From Consotaella salsifontis (GTDB lineage Bacteria; Pseudomonadota; Alphaproteobacteria; Rhizobiales; Rhizobiaceae), in NCBI RefSeq assembly GCF_900167365.1, contig NZ_FUXL01000015.1, positions 1-64,000 on the forward strand: a stretch of DNA of 64,000 bases, in the 5' to 3' direction. Both the position numbers and the translations under genes were made by a program. Below, piece after piece: positions 9,765 to 21,429 of this stretch; position 1 is the stretch's first letter; each line of letters opens with the position of its first letter. The notes under the pieces are model-generated. The model was not told the DNA's origin, searched no databases, and worked only from the letters and a program-made list of their open reading frames with translations.

Positions 9765-12737
9765 TCAATCCGCCGAAGGCTTTTCCGGAAACGGCAGGAG
9801 CGAGAGAAACGCCTGCCGCACAGATCCGGCAATCTCGTCGGTCGTCGTCTCGATCTGATCCTGGCTCGGAAGATCGAGCGTTTCGGCGATGCGGTCGGCG
9901 AGGCCCGGCGGCAATTCGCCCACTCTCCAACACCCTTGGGGTCCCAGACGCATCAGCTGAATGATGCGGGTGAAGGCCTGCATCGCCATTTCCAGCGACA
10001 GCCCCAAGCCAAGGCTCGGAATGACGCCGGCGCGTTCCGCCACCGCGATGACCTCGACTGTCGGGCACCCGATGAAATCAAGCGAAACGCGCCCTTCGAG
10101 GATTGCCCACTGCGCGATGAACTCGAGGTCGATCAGTCCCCCCGCTCGCAGCTTGAGATCGAGAGCCCCGCGCGCCGGCTTGTCCCGCTCAATGCGAGCC
10201 CGCATCGCCGCGATATCGTTGCGGATCGAGCTTTCATCGCGCGGCTCGCCGAGAATGTCCCTGATCGTCGATTTGACCTCGTCGATGAAACCGGGATCAC
10301 CTGCCACCGGTCGAGAGCGCGTCAGCGCCATCCGCTCCCAGGTCCATGCCTGGTCCTTTTGATAGCTGCGGAAGGAATCGATGTGCGTGGCGAGCGGCCC
10401 CTTGTTGCCGGAAGGTCGAAGCCGGAAGTCGACCTCGTACAGCACCCCCTCACCCATGGGAGAGGACAGGGCCGCAATCAGGCGTTGCGTCAGCCTCATG
10501 TAGTAGACCGACGTCGGCAGCGACTTGTCGCCGTCCGACTGCTCGGCGCCGTCGTCGTGATCGTAGAGCAGCATCAGGTCGACGTCGGACCCCGCCGTCA
10601 GCTCCCGGCTGCCCAGACGCCCCATGCCGAGCAGCACCATGCGCCCGCCCGAAACACGGCCATGGCGCTCGATGAACATGGCCTCCACCGCCTCGAACGC
10701 CGAGGCGATGACCAGATCGGCGATGTTCGAGAAGGCCGCGCCGGCGCCTTCGCCCTGCATGGTCCCCGACAGAAGGCGCGCCCCCACCAGGAACTGCTGC
10801 TCGGAAGCAAAGATGCGAAGGCGCGCCAGCGTGTCTTCGTAATCCTCCGCATCGTGAAGAAATGCCTCCAGCCTTTCGGCGAGCAGCGCCCGCGTCGGCG
10901 TCTCGCGGTAGAAGGCGGGATCGATCAGCGCATCGAAGACATGAGGCCGCGCGACGATTGTGCCGGCGAGGCGCGGCGCGCTGGTGATGACCAGCGCGAG
11001 AAGTTCGAGCAGTTTCGGATTGGCCGCAATCAGCGCGAAGAACTGTAGCCCCGAGGGAAGTCTTTCCAGGAAGGCGTCAAACGCCGCGAGCGCCGCGTCG
11101 GGATCGCGCGCGCGCCCGAAGGTGCGCAGGAGAAGCGGCAGGACGCGCGAGAGCTGGGTGCGGGCAGCGTCGGACCGCGTCGCGCGATATCGCCCGACGC
11201 CCCAGGCGCGGATGACCCTGGCAATATCGTCCGGACGCTGGAAGCCGATTTCGGTCAGATAATCGACAAGACGTGAGTCCTCGTCTCCGCCGAAAAGCCG
11301 CCCGATCCGGGAGTGCTCCGGCAGCGGGCCGCGATCGCCGGCGAAAAGCTCACCAAACCGCTGATCAACCACCTCCATGTGCCGCATCAGCTCGGCGGAA
11401 AATGCGGAAAAGTCCTTGAAACCAAGGAGCTTTGCGATCCGCAGGAGCCCTTCCTCGTCCTCGGGCAGACTGTGCGTCTGCTCGTCGGCGACCATCTGCA
11501 CGGCGTGTTCGACCCGGCGCAGGAACCAATAGGCGACGATGAGCTCGCTCGCGGTCTCCTTGGCGATCCAACCGCCCTCGACCAGCTCGTGCAGCGCATC
11601 CTCCGTGGAGCGCACACGCAGGCGCGGCGAACGCCCGCCCGCGATGATCTGCTGGGTCTGAACGAAGAACTCGATTTCCCGTATGCCACCACGCCCGAGC
11701 TTGACGTTGTGGCCGGCCACCGCCAGCCCCTCGAAGCCGCGATGCCGATCGATCCGCTCCTTCATCGCCTTGATGTCGGAGATCGCAGCGAAGTCGAGGT
11801 ACTTGCGCCAGATGAAGGGCGTGATCTCGGAAAAGAAGTTGGCGGCGGCGGCCTGATCGCCCGCGATGGTTCGCGCCTTGACGAAGGCGGTGCGCTCCCA
11901 GTTGCGCCCGCTGCTTTCGTAATAGGAGAGCGCGGTTGATACAGGGATGGCCAAGGGCATGGCGCCAGGGTCCGGCCGCAGCCTCAGATCGGTGCGGAAG
12001 ACATAGCCGTCGGCGGTGCGCTCGCCGATCATCCGCACCAGACGGCGCACCAGGCGCGAATAGATGTCGACGGCCTCGCCTGGATCGAGAATGGCCGGCG
12101 CCCGCGAGTCGAAGAAGCAGATGATGTCGATATCGCTGGAGTAGTTGAGCTCCCGTCCGCCCAGCTTGCCCATGGCCAGAACGAAGAGGCCCGCTCCCTC
12201 CTCCGGTCGATCCCGATCAGGCAGACGTATCTTTCCGGTCCGGTCGAGATCGAGCAGGCAGAAGCGAAGCGCTGCCCCCACCGCGGCCTCGGCGAGATCG
12301 GAAAGGTCGGCGGTCGTCCGGCGCGCGTCGGCTGCGCCAAAAAGATCCCGCAACGCGATCAGGAGCGAGGCTTCATTGCGCAGCCGGCGCAGCTGCGCCA
12401 TCAGCCGCGTCTCCGAACTCTCCGTGCCGGGAAGCTGCCGCAACTCCTCGACGACGGCGGTAATGCGCGCCCCTGCGTCCTCCTGAAACAGGCGCTCCAG
12501 CCAATCGGGGTGGATGAGGATCAGCGAGTTGAGGAAGGAAGAAAGATCGAGCACGGCCGAGAGGCGCGCACGATCCGCTTCATCCCCGGCCTCGAGGAAA
12601 TGCCGAAGCGCCGGCAGGTCCTCCGCTGTGGCACGCTCCGCAAGATCGCGCAGCCATTCCGCAGCCCGATCCTTGTCGAGCGGCTCAGGATGGATGGGTC
12701 CGCCGATCTTCAGCCGGCTCGTCCCGCTTTCGTTCAT
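9765..12737 (-). CDS. glnE: Bifunctional glutamine-synthetase adenylyltransferase/deadenylase
   Basis: 990 residues, full length for GlnE. It has two nucleotidyltransferase domains: the N-terminal deadenylase has GGRELNYSSDIDIICFF near residue 200, and the C-terminal adenylylase has GRLGSRELTAGSDVDLMLLY near 710, each with the paired-Asp catalytic pattern. It attaches and removes AMP on glutamine synthetase in response to PII and glutamine, setting nitrogen assimilation. Its start lies inside the end of the upstream histidine-kinase gene (53-base overlap), so the two are translationally coupled, and it is the last gene of the leftward degP cluster. Confidence 0.96.
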   Translation of the reverse strand: MNESGTSRLKIGGPIHPEPLDKDRAAEWLRDLAERATAEDLPALRHFLEAGDEADRARLSAVLDLSSFLNSLILIHPDWLERLFQEDAGARITAVVEELRQLPGTESSETRLMAQLRRLRNEASLLIALRDLFGAADARRTTADLSDLAEAAVGAALRFCLLDLDRTGKIRLPDRDRPEEGAGLFVLAMGKLGGRELNYSSDIDIICFFDSRAPAILDPGEAVDIYSRLVRRLVRMIGERTADGYVFRTDLRLRPDPGAMPLAIPVSTALSYYESSGRNWERTAFVKARTIAGDQAAAANFFSEITPFIWRKYLDFAAISDIKAMKERIDRHRGFEGLAVAGHNVKLGRGGIREIEFFVQTQQIIAGGRSPRLRVRSTEDALHELVEGGWIAKETASELIVAYWFLRRVEHAVQMVADEQTHSLPEDEEGLLRIAKLLGFKDFSAFSAELMRHMEVVDQRFGELFAGDRGPLPEHSRIGRLFGGDEDSRLVDYLTEIGFQRPDDIARVIRAWGVGRYRATRSDAARTQLSRVLPLLLRTFGRARDPDAALAAFDAFLERLPSGLQFFALIAANPKLLELLALVITSAPRLAGTIVARPHVFDALIDPAFYRETPTRALLAERLEAFLHDAEDYEDTLARLRIFASEQQFLVGARLLSGTMQGEGAGAAFSNIADLVIASAFEAVEAMFIERHGRVSGGRMVLLGMGRLGSRELTAGSDVDLMLLYDHDDGAEQSDGDKSLPTSVYYMRLTQRLIAALSSPMGEGVLYEVDFRLRPSGNKGPLATHIDSFRSYQKDQAWTWERMALTRSRPVAGDPGFIDEVKSTIRDILGEPRDESSIRNDIAAMRARIERDKPARGALDLKLRAGGLIDLEFIAQWAILEGRVSLDFIGCPTVEVIAVAERAGVIPSLGLGLSLEMAMQAFTRIIQLMRLGPQGCWRVGELPPGLADRIAETLDLPSQDQIETTTDEIAGSVRQAFLSLLPFPEKPSAD

Positions 12738-14175
12738 GAGCCTCGGTTCCTCCTCTAATCGGCAAGTCGAGCGTTATGCGAAGTCCCGGCCCTGCGTCGC
12801 CGAGAACGACACGGCCGCCATGAAGCTGGGCAATCGCCTGGACGAGGGAAAGCCCCAGCCCCGAGCCAGGCTTCGAGCGGCTTTGATCAAGTCGAAAGAA
12901 GCGTTCGAGAACCCGTTCGCGCTTATCCTCCGGAATGCCGGCACCATTGTCCACCACCGAAAGCTGACAATGATCGTCCTGTCTTGCAAGCGACAGGGTG
13001 ATGCGTGTCGGCCCTTCCGCTGGTTGCGCATACTTGAGAGCATTGTCGATCAGGTTGGAAAGCGCCTGCGCCAACAGCTCGCGGCTGACTTCACTCATCA
13101 CCGGTTCGCATTCCCCGACGACCAGCTTGGCACCGGCCTCCTCCGCCAGCGGTTCGTATAGCTCGGCAACGTCGGCGACGATTTCACCGAGGTCCACCCT
13201 GGTCATCATCGCGGGGTGGAACCCGGCTTCGACCCGAGAGATCATCAGAAGAGCGTCGAAGGTGCGGATCATCTGGTCCGCCTCGCCTATCATGCCTTCG
13301 AGCGCCGCGCGTTGCGGGGTACTTTCCGGGCTGTCGCCGAGTGCTGCCTCGGCGCGGTTGCGCAGTCGCGTCAAGGGCGTCTTCAAGTCATGCGCGATGC
13401 TGTCGGAAACCTGCCGCTGCCCTTCCTGAAGCAGGGCGATCCGCGCCAGCAGCCGGTTCAGATTGTCGGAGAGCCGGTCGAATTCGTCGCCGGCTCCAGT
13501 CACGGGCAGACGCTCCGAAAGGTCGCCCGCCATGATGCGCGCGCTCGCCTCGCTCATCCGGTCGATGCGCCGCAGCGCCCGTCGTCCGACGAGAAGCCAG
13601 GCCGCCAACGCACCCGCCGTCATAAGGGCGAGCGCGAAGATGACGGTGCGCTTCACCAGCGCGTTGAAGCGCTCCTCGTCTCCCTGATCCCGCCCGATGA
13701 GTAGGTGCATGCCGTTGGGCAATTCCTCGATCTGGGCAACGGCCCGATGGATCTGCCCGCCGTCCTTTTCGCCGAAGCGCTGATAGAAGAAGGGTTCGGA
13801 GATATACCCCTCACGATCGAGAACGCCCGCAGCGAGACTCTGGACGTTGCCGGCCAGGATGCGGCCGAGCGGATCGGTGAGGAGATAAAGCGAGGCGCCC
13901 GGCTGGCGCGAGCGCACGGCGATCGTCTGCACAAGTCCGATGATTCCGGCGGCCTGGTAAATGCCGTCGATATCCTCGATTTCGTCGGAGATGGCCTGCC
14001 GGCTTTGGGACAGCAGGATGTTTGACGCGGTTGCGTTCACATAGACGACGAGGACCAGGGCAAACACGGCGAAAAGCAGCAGGAACACCGCCGAGAGGCG
14101 CACCGCCGCCATGCGCGACAGCGCCTTGAGGCGCTTACCGAAGCCCCGCCTGCCGCCGTCTGCGGACGCCGCCAT
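12685..14175 (-). CDS. Two-component sensor histidine kinase
   Basis: 496 residues. Membrane helices at about 23-45 and 178-197 enclose a ~130-residue periplasmic sensor. A HAMP linker follows (LVGRRALRRIDRMSEASARI), then the H-box SDSIAHDLKTPLTRLRNR with phospho-acceptor His262 and an ATPase domain ending GSGLGLSLVQAIAQLHGG. It is an OmpR-partner type kinase. Its ATG shares bases with the regulator stop (TGATG at 14175), and glnE overlaps its end. With DegP upstream, an envelope-stress role is likely but inferred. I recall the same degP-regulator-kinase order in Sinorhizobium. Confidence 0.9.
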   Translation of the reverse strand: MAASADGGRRGFGKRLKALSRMAAVRLSAVFLLLFAVFALVLVVYVNATASNILLSQSRQAISDEIEDIDGIYQAAGIIGLVQTIAVRSRQPGASLYLLTDPLGRILAGNVQSLAAGVLDREGYISEPFFYQRFGEKDGGQIHRAVAQIEELPNGMHLLIGRDQGDEERFNALVKRTVIFALALMTAGALAAWLLVGRRALRRIDRMSEASARIMAGDLSERLPVTGAGDEFDRLSDNLNRLLARIALLQEGQRQVSDSIAHDLKTPLTRLRNRAEAALGDSPESTPQRAALEGMIGEADQMIRTFDALLMISRVEAGFHPAMMTRVDLGEIVADVAELYEPLAEEAGAKLVVGECEPVMSEVSRELLAQALSNLIDNALKYAQPAEGPTRITLSLARQDDHCQLSVVDNGAGIPEDKRERVLERFFRLDQSRSKPGSGLGLSLVQAIAQLHGGRVVLGDAGPGLRITLDLPIRGGTEAHERKRDEPAEDRRTHPS

Positions 14176-14888
14176 CAGTCGTCGGTGCGCATGATGTAGC
14201 CGGAGCCGCGCACGGTGTGGAGCAGCGGCTTATCGAAGTCGCGCTCGATCTTCGAGCGCAGGCGCGAGATATGGACGTCAATGACGTTGGTCTGGGGGTC
14301 GAAGTGATAATCCCAGACGTTCTCCAGAAGCATGGTGCGCGTGACGACCTGCCCGGCGTGCTTCATCAGATATTCAAGCAGGCGAAACTCTCGCGGTTGC
14401 AGCACGATCGGCTTGCCGCCGCGTCGCACTTCGTGGGACAGCCGGTCGAGTTCCAGATCGCCGACCCGGTAAACGGTTTCGATGTCGCTGCCTCCGCGGC
14501 GACGGCCGAGCACCTCCACGCGCGCCAGCAACTCGGAAAAGGCGAATGGCTTGGTAAGATAATCGTCGCCCCCGGCCCGCAGCCCGGTCACGCGATCGTC
14601 CACCTGTCCCAGCGCGGAAAGGATGAGAATTGGAGTGGTGTCGCTGCGCCCGCGCAGCGCCGCGACCACGGAAAGCCCGTCCTTCTTCGGCAGCATCCGG
14701 TCCACCACCAAGACGTCGTAAGCGCGGGATGTGGCCATGAACAGGCCCTCGTCTCCGTCGCCGGCGTGGTCGGCAACATGACCGGCCTCGCGCAACGCCT
14801 TGACGAGATACTGGGCGGCTTCGTGGTCGTCTTCGATGATCAGGATGCGCATGGACGCAAGGTCTGGTTTCGATTCGGCGAAGACCAT
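14175..14888 (-). CDS. OmpR-family response regulator
   Basis: 237 residues from the chosen start. A receiver domain starts at MRILIIEDD (residue 13); the phospho-acceptor is Asp63 in VVDRMLPKKDG, and the lysine switch is in DDYLTKPFAFSELLARVE. A winged-helix DNA-binding domain follows (LQPREFRLLEYLMKHAGQVVTR). It should control genes in response to the kinase encoded next, with which it shares a TGATG junction. The ATG pair at 14886-14891 follows a GGAGGG site at good distance; a shorter form starting at MRILIIEDD (14852) lacks a clear site. A strong hairpin separates it from degP upstream. Confidence 0.88.
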   Translation of the reverse strand: MVFAESKPDLASMRILIIEDDHEAAQYLVKALREAGHVADHAGDGDEGLFMATSRAYDVLVVDRMLPKKDGLSVVAALRGRSDTTPILILSALGQVDDRVTGLRAGGDDYLTKPFAFSELLARVEVLGRRRGGSDIETVYRVGDLELDRLSHEVRRGGKPIVLQPREFRLLEYLMKHAGQVVTRTMLLENVWDYHFDPQTNVIDVHISRLRSKIERDFDKPLLHTVRGSGYIMRTDD

Positions 14889-14921
14889 CATAAGGCCCTC
14901 CGGCAAGGGGGGAAACGACAA

Positions 14922-14950
14922 CGGCGGCAGATCGTGTCGATCCGCCGCCG
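14922..14950 (-). terminator. Strong intercistronic hairpin between degP and the response-regulator gene
   Basis: CGGCGGC (14922-14928) pairs with GCCGCCG (14944-14950), and inside it GATCG (14930-14934) pairs with CGATC (14938-14942) around a three-base loop. Only one A-C mismatch interrupts a 12-pair stem. Leftward RNA continues TTGTCGTTTCC, a weak T-rich tail, so it may act as an attenuator of readthrough from degP. Confidence 0.6.
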
Positions 14951-14995
14951 CAGGAAACCACGGGTTGCTTCACCCGCCAGTGACGGGAGGCGGCG

Positions 14996-16516
14996 TCAGC
15001 CCTTGGACAGGGGCAGCGCCACGAAGCGGTTCTGACCGTTGGTGCGCAACTGGAACAGGGCCGCCTTGCGCCCCGCATCGTTGGCGCTCTTCAAGGCCTT
15101 GTCCACATCGCCCTGGGACTTCACGTCGTTGCCGTTGATCGAGACGATAACGTCGCCGGTTTCGATGCCCTTGTCGGCCGCCGCCGAGGACGGATCGACA
15201 TCGGTGATCACCAGCCCTTCGCCATCATCGGAAGGCGTGATGGTCAGCCCATAGCCCGAGAGCGAGGAGGTTGCGGCGCCGGGACGCGAGGGCGCGTTGT
15301 CGGTTCCCGCATTGGTCTCCTTGTCCAATGTCGCGAGGTCGCCCAGCGTCACCGACACCGTCTTCGATTTGTCGTTCCGCCAGATGGTGATGTCCACCTT
15401 GGTGCCGGGCCGGAAGGCCGCGATGGTGCGCGACAATTCGCGCGGGCCGTCGACCGTCTGGCCGTTGACCGCCGTGATGACGTCGCCCGTCTGGATACCC
15501 GCTTCCGTCGCCGGCGTATCGCTGTCCGGCATGGTGACGATGGCGCCCTTCGGCTCCGCCAGCCCCACGGCCTCGGCGATATCCTTCGTCACCGCCGAAA
15601 TCTGGACGCCGAGCCATCCGCGCTCGACATTGCCGTGCTCACGAAGCGACTGGACGACGCTCTTGGCGACGGTTGCCGGAATGGCGAACGCGATGCCGAC
15701 ATTGCCGCCCGAGGGCGAGAAGATGGCGGTATTGACGCCGATCACCTTGCCCTGGAGATCGAAGGCCGGGCCACCCGAGTTGCCCCGGTTCACGGCCGCG
15801 TCGATCTGAAGGAAGTCGTCGTAAGGGCCAGCGCCGATATCGCGGCCGCGCGCCGAGATGATGCCGGCGGTCACGGAGCCGCCAAGACCGAACGGATTGC
15901 CGACCGCCACGACCCAGTCGCCGACGCGCACCTTCGAATCGTCGCCGAACTCGACATAGGTGAACTTGCGGCCGTTGGGATCGACCTTCAGAACCGCGAG
16001 ATCGGTGCGCTTGTCGGCGCCAATGAGCTTGGCCTTGAGCTCCGTTCCATCGTCCAGCACGACGGTGAAGTCCGAGCCATCCTCAACCACGTGATTGTTG
16101 GTGACGAGATAGCCGTCATCGGAGATGAAGAAGCCCGACCCCTGCGCCATCGCCTTGTGCGGGCGAGAGGGGCGCTGCCCGCCATTGGGCATGTCGGGAT
16201 TGCCGAACTGGAAGAAGCGGCGCAGCGGATGGTCCGGCGGCAGATTGCCGAACGGATTGTCGAAGTCGCTGCCGTCCGACATGTTCGTGTCGACGTTCTC
16301 CGTGACACGCACGGAAACGACGGCCGGCGAAACCCTCGACACCACGTCGGCAAAGCCGAAATTCTGCGCCGGCGCCTCGACCGTCACCGGGTCGGCGAAA
16401 ACCGGGAGAGTGGAGGTCATCACGCCTCCCGAAAAAGCGAGACCGGCTGCTCCGGCCGCGAGCACGGCCGCACGCAGACGATTGCGACCGCTCTTCTTTT
16501 CAACATCGTTCCGCAT
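14996..16516 (-). CDS. degP: Periplasmic serine protease DegP/HtrA (Do family)
   Basis: 506 residues. A signal sequence (about residues 11-41, ending VFA-D) sends it to the periplasm. The trypsin-like domain has His142 (VTNNHVVEDG), Asp172 (KRTDLAVL) and Ser247 (RGNSGGPAF), the full triad. Two PDZ domains follow, as in DegP rather than DegS: DTPATEAGIQTGDVITAVNG and then SSAAADKGIETGDVIVSING. It degrades or refolds damaged envelope proteins. The ATG at 16516, preceded by AAAAGGA, is used instead of one 14 codons upstream because it gives a normal signal peptide. It heads a cluster with a two-component pair and glnE. Confidence 0.94.
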   Translation of the reverse strand: MRNDVEKKSGRNRLRAAVLAAGAAGLAFSGGVMTSTLPVFADPVTVEAPAQNFGFADVVSRVSPAVVSVRVTENVDTNMSDGSDFDNPFGNLPPDHPLRRFFQFGNPDMPNGGQRPSRPHKAMAQGSGFFISDDGYLVTNNHVVEDGSDFTVVLDDGTELKAKLIGADKRTDLAVLKVDPNGRKFTYVEFGDDSKVRVGDWVVAVGNPFGLGGSVTAGIISARGRDIGAGPYDDFLQIDAAVNRGNSGGPAFDLQGKVIGVNTAIFSPSGGNVGIAFAIPATVAKSVVQSLREHGNVERGWLGVQISAVTKDIAEAVGLAEPKGAIVTMPDSDTPATEAGIQTGDVITAVNGQTVDGPRELSRTIAAFRPGTKVDITIWRNDKSKTVSVTLGDLATLDKETNAGTDNAPSRPGAATSSLSGYGLTITPSDDGEGLVITDVDPSSAAADKGIETGDVIVSINGNDVKSQGDVDKALKSANDAGRKAALFQLRTNGQNRFVALPLSKG

Positions 16517-16651
16517 CGGAGGTCCTTTTCCAGAGATTTTCTGCGACGCGAGGCGCAACGGCCTGCCGTCTTCGAGACTCTAGATAGGTGAACGGAGATT
16601 ACCGGACCTTTTCGATGAGATGACGGTTTCGTAAGGTGCGATCCTGCGCAC

Positions 16652-16806
16652 TTAGCGGGGCGGGAGCGGCTCTTCGTCATCCTCGAGAATACGAACCGCG
16701 TCGCCCTCCAGATCATCGAACTGCCCGTTCCGATAGGCCCAGAGAAACCCAAACAGTCCGGCGGCTCCGAGTCCCAGCGCGATCGGGATCAGAATGACGA
16801 GGACGT

Positions 16807-16810
<4 letters not shown>
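16652..16810 (-). CDS. ccoS: cbb3 oxidase maturation protein CcoS
   Basis: 52 residues with a GTG start. One membrane helix (NVLVILIPIALGLGAAGLFG) is followed by FLWAYRNGQFDDLEGDAVRI and an acidic tail ending EPLPPR, the CcoS/FixS signature. The protein is needed for insertion of copper and heme b into cbb3 oxidase. The GTG lies in a GTGA overlap with the stop of ccoI, as expected for the last gene of ccoGHIS (fixGHIS). Confidence 0.92.
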
Positions 16811-19104
<2,294 letters not shown>

Positions 19105-19245
19105 GCGGGCCTCCATGTCAGCATCATCGAAACGACCTCATGAACGGCCGAAGGATGATGCGATGCCAAAAGAGATAAGGACGGGCGAGCGCAAGGCGAG
19201 CCCGCCCCTTAGTCGCCACCACCGTCACCCGGTGCGGAAAGTTCG

Positions 19246-19716
19246 TCAATTGGAGATGACGAACCTGTGGGTCGTCACGAAGGAATCCCCCTCGCGGCCG
19301 ACAGCCTCCACCGTCGCATCCCAAAGACCGGGTCCGAGGTTCGTTTCGGCGGTCAGCCGACCGTCAGTGTCCAACGCGGCGTTGAGAACATGATCGTCGG
19401 TGTCTGTCGTCGGGCGCGTCATCACGATGCGCGCCTTATCCGCCGGCGGATTGCCCTGAGGGTCCCTGAGGTCGACCGTGACGCGCCGCTCGTGAACGTC
19501 AAATTTTGCCGTCCAGCCAAGCGCCTGCTGGCGGCGCGCCGCCGCCAGCTTCTCGTTGAAAAGCTGGCTCTCGACATAGGAATTCTCGACGACGAGGCCT
19601 GACCACGTTCCCGTCGCGATGAACGCCATGGTGAAGTTCACCGCGATGACCACGCCGAAAAACAGCACCATGATCACCGCCATATGGGTGCCGGTGAATT
19701 CACGCGTCTTGGTCAT
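19246..19716 (-). CDS. ccoH: cbb3 oxidase assembly protein CcoH/FixH
   Basis: 156 residues. One N-terminal membrane helix (MAVIMVLFFGVVIAVNFTMA) is followed by a periplasmic domain. FixH-typical residues include NSYVESQLFNEKLAAARRQ and the GLWDATVEA segment. It helps assembly or stability of the cbb3 oxidase in the inner membrane. Its ATG overlaps the ccoG stop (ATGA at 19713-19716), so the two are translationally coupled. Confidence 0.9.
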   Translation of the reverse strand: MTKTREFTGTHMAVIMVLFFGVVIAVNFTMAFIATGTWSGLVVENSYVESQLFNEKLAAARRQQALGWTAKFDVHERRVTVDLRDPQGNPPADKARIVMTRPTTDTDDHVLNAALDTDGRLTAETNLGPGLWDATVEAVGREGDSFVTTHRFVISN

Positions 19717-21278
19717 CGGGCAACATCCTCAGGGGCTTCGAACACGGCGTCGATCGTGGTTCGTTCACCGCCATTCACATCGGAGATCACGAAGGTGAAT
19801 TCATGGCGCGGCTCGGCAAGCGCCTCCGTCGGCGCGATCACCAGGACACGCTGCGTCAGCACCCGGTCCGGCTCGGCCCGAAGCACCACCGAACGGTCAT
19901 CCCGCATCACCACGCCCGGCAGCTCGAGCGTCGCGCCCGTGAGGCCGCTGATCGAGACGGAAAAGTCTCGCGGCACCGTGACCATGTTCGAGATCTTGAG
20001 CGTATAGCCGTTGCGGATGGAGCCGTCGGACAGACGCACGTAAAGCGGATTGCGATCGTGGGCGACCGCCGCTCCGAGCCGGTCACGCGTTGCCAGCGAG
20101 GCCACCATGAGCAACCCAATGAGCAGCCAAATGCCGAGATAGATCAGCGTCCTCAGCCGCACCATCTCGCGCCAGCGGAAATGCACGAATCCGTCGCGCA
20201 GCTTGCCCGTGGCGTCGCGCACCTTGCTCGGCACGATGTGGCCTTCGGCGTCCTTCGCCCGCGCCATGTTGGCATTGTAGTCCGAAAGCGTCGCATAGGA
20301 GATCAGTCCGCGATCGCGCCCGACGCGTTCCATCACGCCATTGCAGGCGTCGATGCACAGCGCGCAGGTGATGCACTCCAGCTGCTGGCCCTGGCGAATG
20401 TCGATGCCCATGGGGCACACGGCCACGCACGCCTTGCAGTCGACGCAGTCGCCGACCGGGAGCCCCTGCGCGATCGCCTTCTTTTGGTGGCGTGAACGCG
20501 GCTCGCCGCGCCAATCGTTATAGGTGACGACCAGCGAGTTCTCGTCGAGCATCGCCGCCTGAATGCGCGGCCACGGGCACATGTAGGTGCACACCTGCTC
20601 GCGCATCAGACCGCCGAAGATGTAGGTCGTGGCGGTGAGGATGCCGATCGTGCTGTAGGCGACGGACGGCGCGTCGAAGTGGACGAGTTGGCCCAGAAGC
20701 GTCGGCGCGTCGGCGAAATAGAAGATCCAGGCGCCGCCGGTCAGGATGGCGATCACCAGCCATGTCGAATGCTTGGCAACGCGCTTCCAGATCTTGCTGA
20801 GGGTCCACGGCGCCTTGTCGAGCGCCATGCGCTGGTTGCGATCGCCCTCGAAGAAGCGCTCGACCACCAGGAACAGATCGACCCAGACAGTCTGCGGACA
20901 GGTATAACCGCACCACACGCGACCGGCCACCGATGTGATCAGGAAGAGCCCGAGCCCCGCCATGATGAGCAGGCCGGCGACGTAGTAGAATTCCTGCGGC
21001 CAGATTTCGATAAAGAAGAAATAGAAGCGCCGGTTGGCGAGATCGACCAACACCGCCTGATCGGGTGCGAAGCTGCCGCGATCCCACCGAAGCCACGGCG
21101 TCAGATAGTAGATCGACAGCGTGACCGCCATGATGATCCACTTGAGCCGGCGGAAACTGCCGTAGGCCCGCTTGGGGAAAATCTTCTTGCGGGCGGCGTA
21201 GAGAGAGGGGCGCTTCTTCTTCAGGCCGCTGTTCACGGCCTCGACGTTGAAGTTTTCCACCTCGTTCTGGATCAGCAT
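19713..21278 (-). CDS. ccoG: Membrane polyferredoxin CcoG/FixG
   Basis: 521 residues. Several N-terminal helices are followed by a bacterial ferredoxin region with two 4Fe-4S motifs (CVDCKACVAVCPMGIDIRQG and CITCALCIDACNG), then a C-terminal periplasmic IgG-like domain. It is thought to reduce copper(II) for cbb3 biogenesis. Two ATGs lie six bases apart: the first (21284) abuts GGAGG directly, so the second (21278), at normal spacing, is taken as the start. First gene of ccoGHIS, 151 bases downstream of ccoP and separated by a hairpin. Confidence 0.93.
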   Translation of the reverse strand: MLIQNEVENFNVEAVNSGLKKKRPSLYAARKKIFPKRAYGSFRRLKWIIMAVTLSIYYLTPWLRWDRGSFAPDQAVLVDLANRRFYFFFIEIWPQEFYYVAGLLIMAGLGLFLITSVAGRVWCGYTCPQTVWVDLFLVVERFFEGDRNQRMALDKAPWTLSKIWKRVAKHSTWLVIAILTGGAWIFYFADAPTLLGQLVHFDAPSVAYSTIGILTATTYIFGGLMREQVCTYMCPWPRIQAAMLDENSLVVTYNDWRGEPRSRHQKKAIAQGLPVGDCVDCKACVAVCPMGIDIRQGQQLECITCALCIDACNGVMERVGRDRGLISYATLSDYNANMARAKDAEGHIVPSKVRDATGKLRDGFVHFRWREMVRLRTLIYLGIWLLIGLLMVASLATRDRLGAAVAHDRNPLYVRLSDGSIRNGYTLKISNMVTVPRDFSVSISGLTGATLELPGVVMRDDRSVVLRAEPDRVLTQRVLVIAPTEALAEPRHEFTFVISDVNGGERTTIDAVFEAPEDVAR

Positions 21279-21376
21279 GGACATCCTCCGTCTGGAGCTG
21301 CGGAGATGGTCAGTTCAGACGTTTTATGAAACTCAGGTAATATACGTAGAAGGACGCAGTTCGCTCGTAAAAGGTC

Positions 21377-21407
21377 CTGTCCGGCGGCATTTGGCACCGC
21401 CGGACAG
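21377..21407 (-). terminator. Rho-independent-like terminator after ccoP
   Basis: CTGTCCGGCGG (21377-21387) and CCGCCGGACAG (21397-21407) form a perfect 11-pair stem with a nine-base loop. In the leftward direction it is followed by GACCTTTTACG. It should reduce readthrough from ccoNOQP into ccoGHIS. Confidence 0.72.
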
Positions 21408-21429
21408 CGGGTCACGAATTGGCGAGCAC

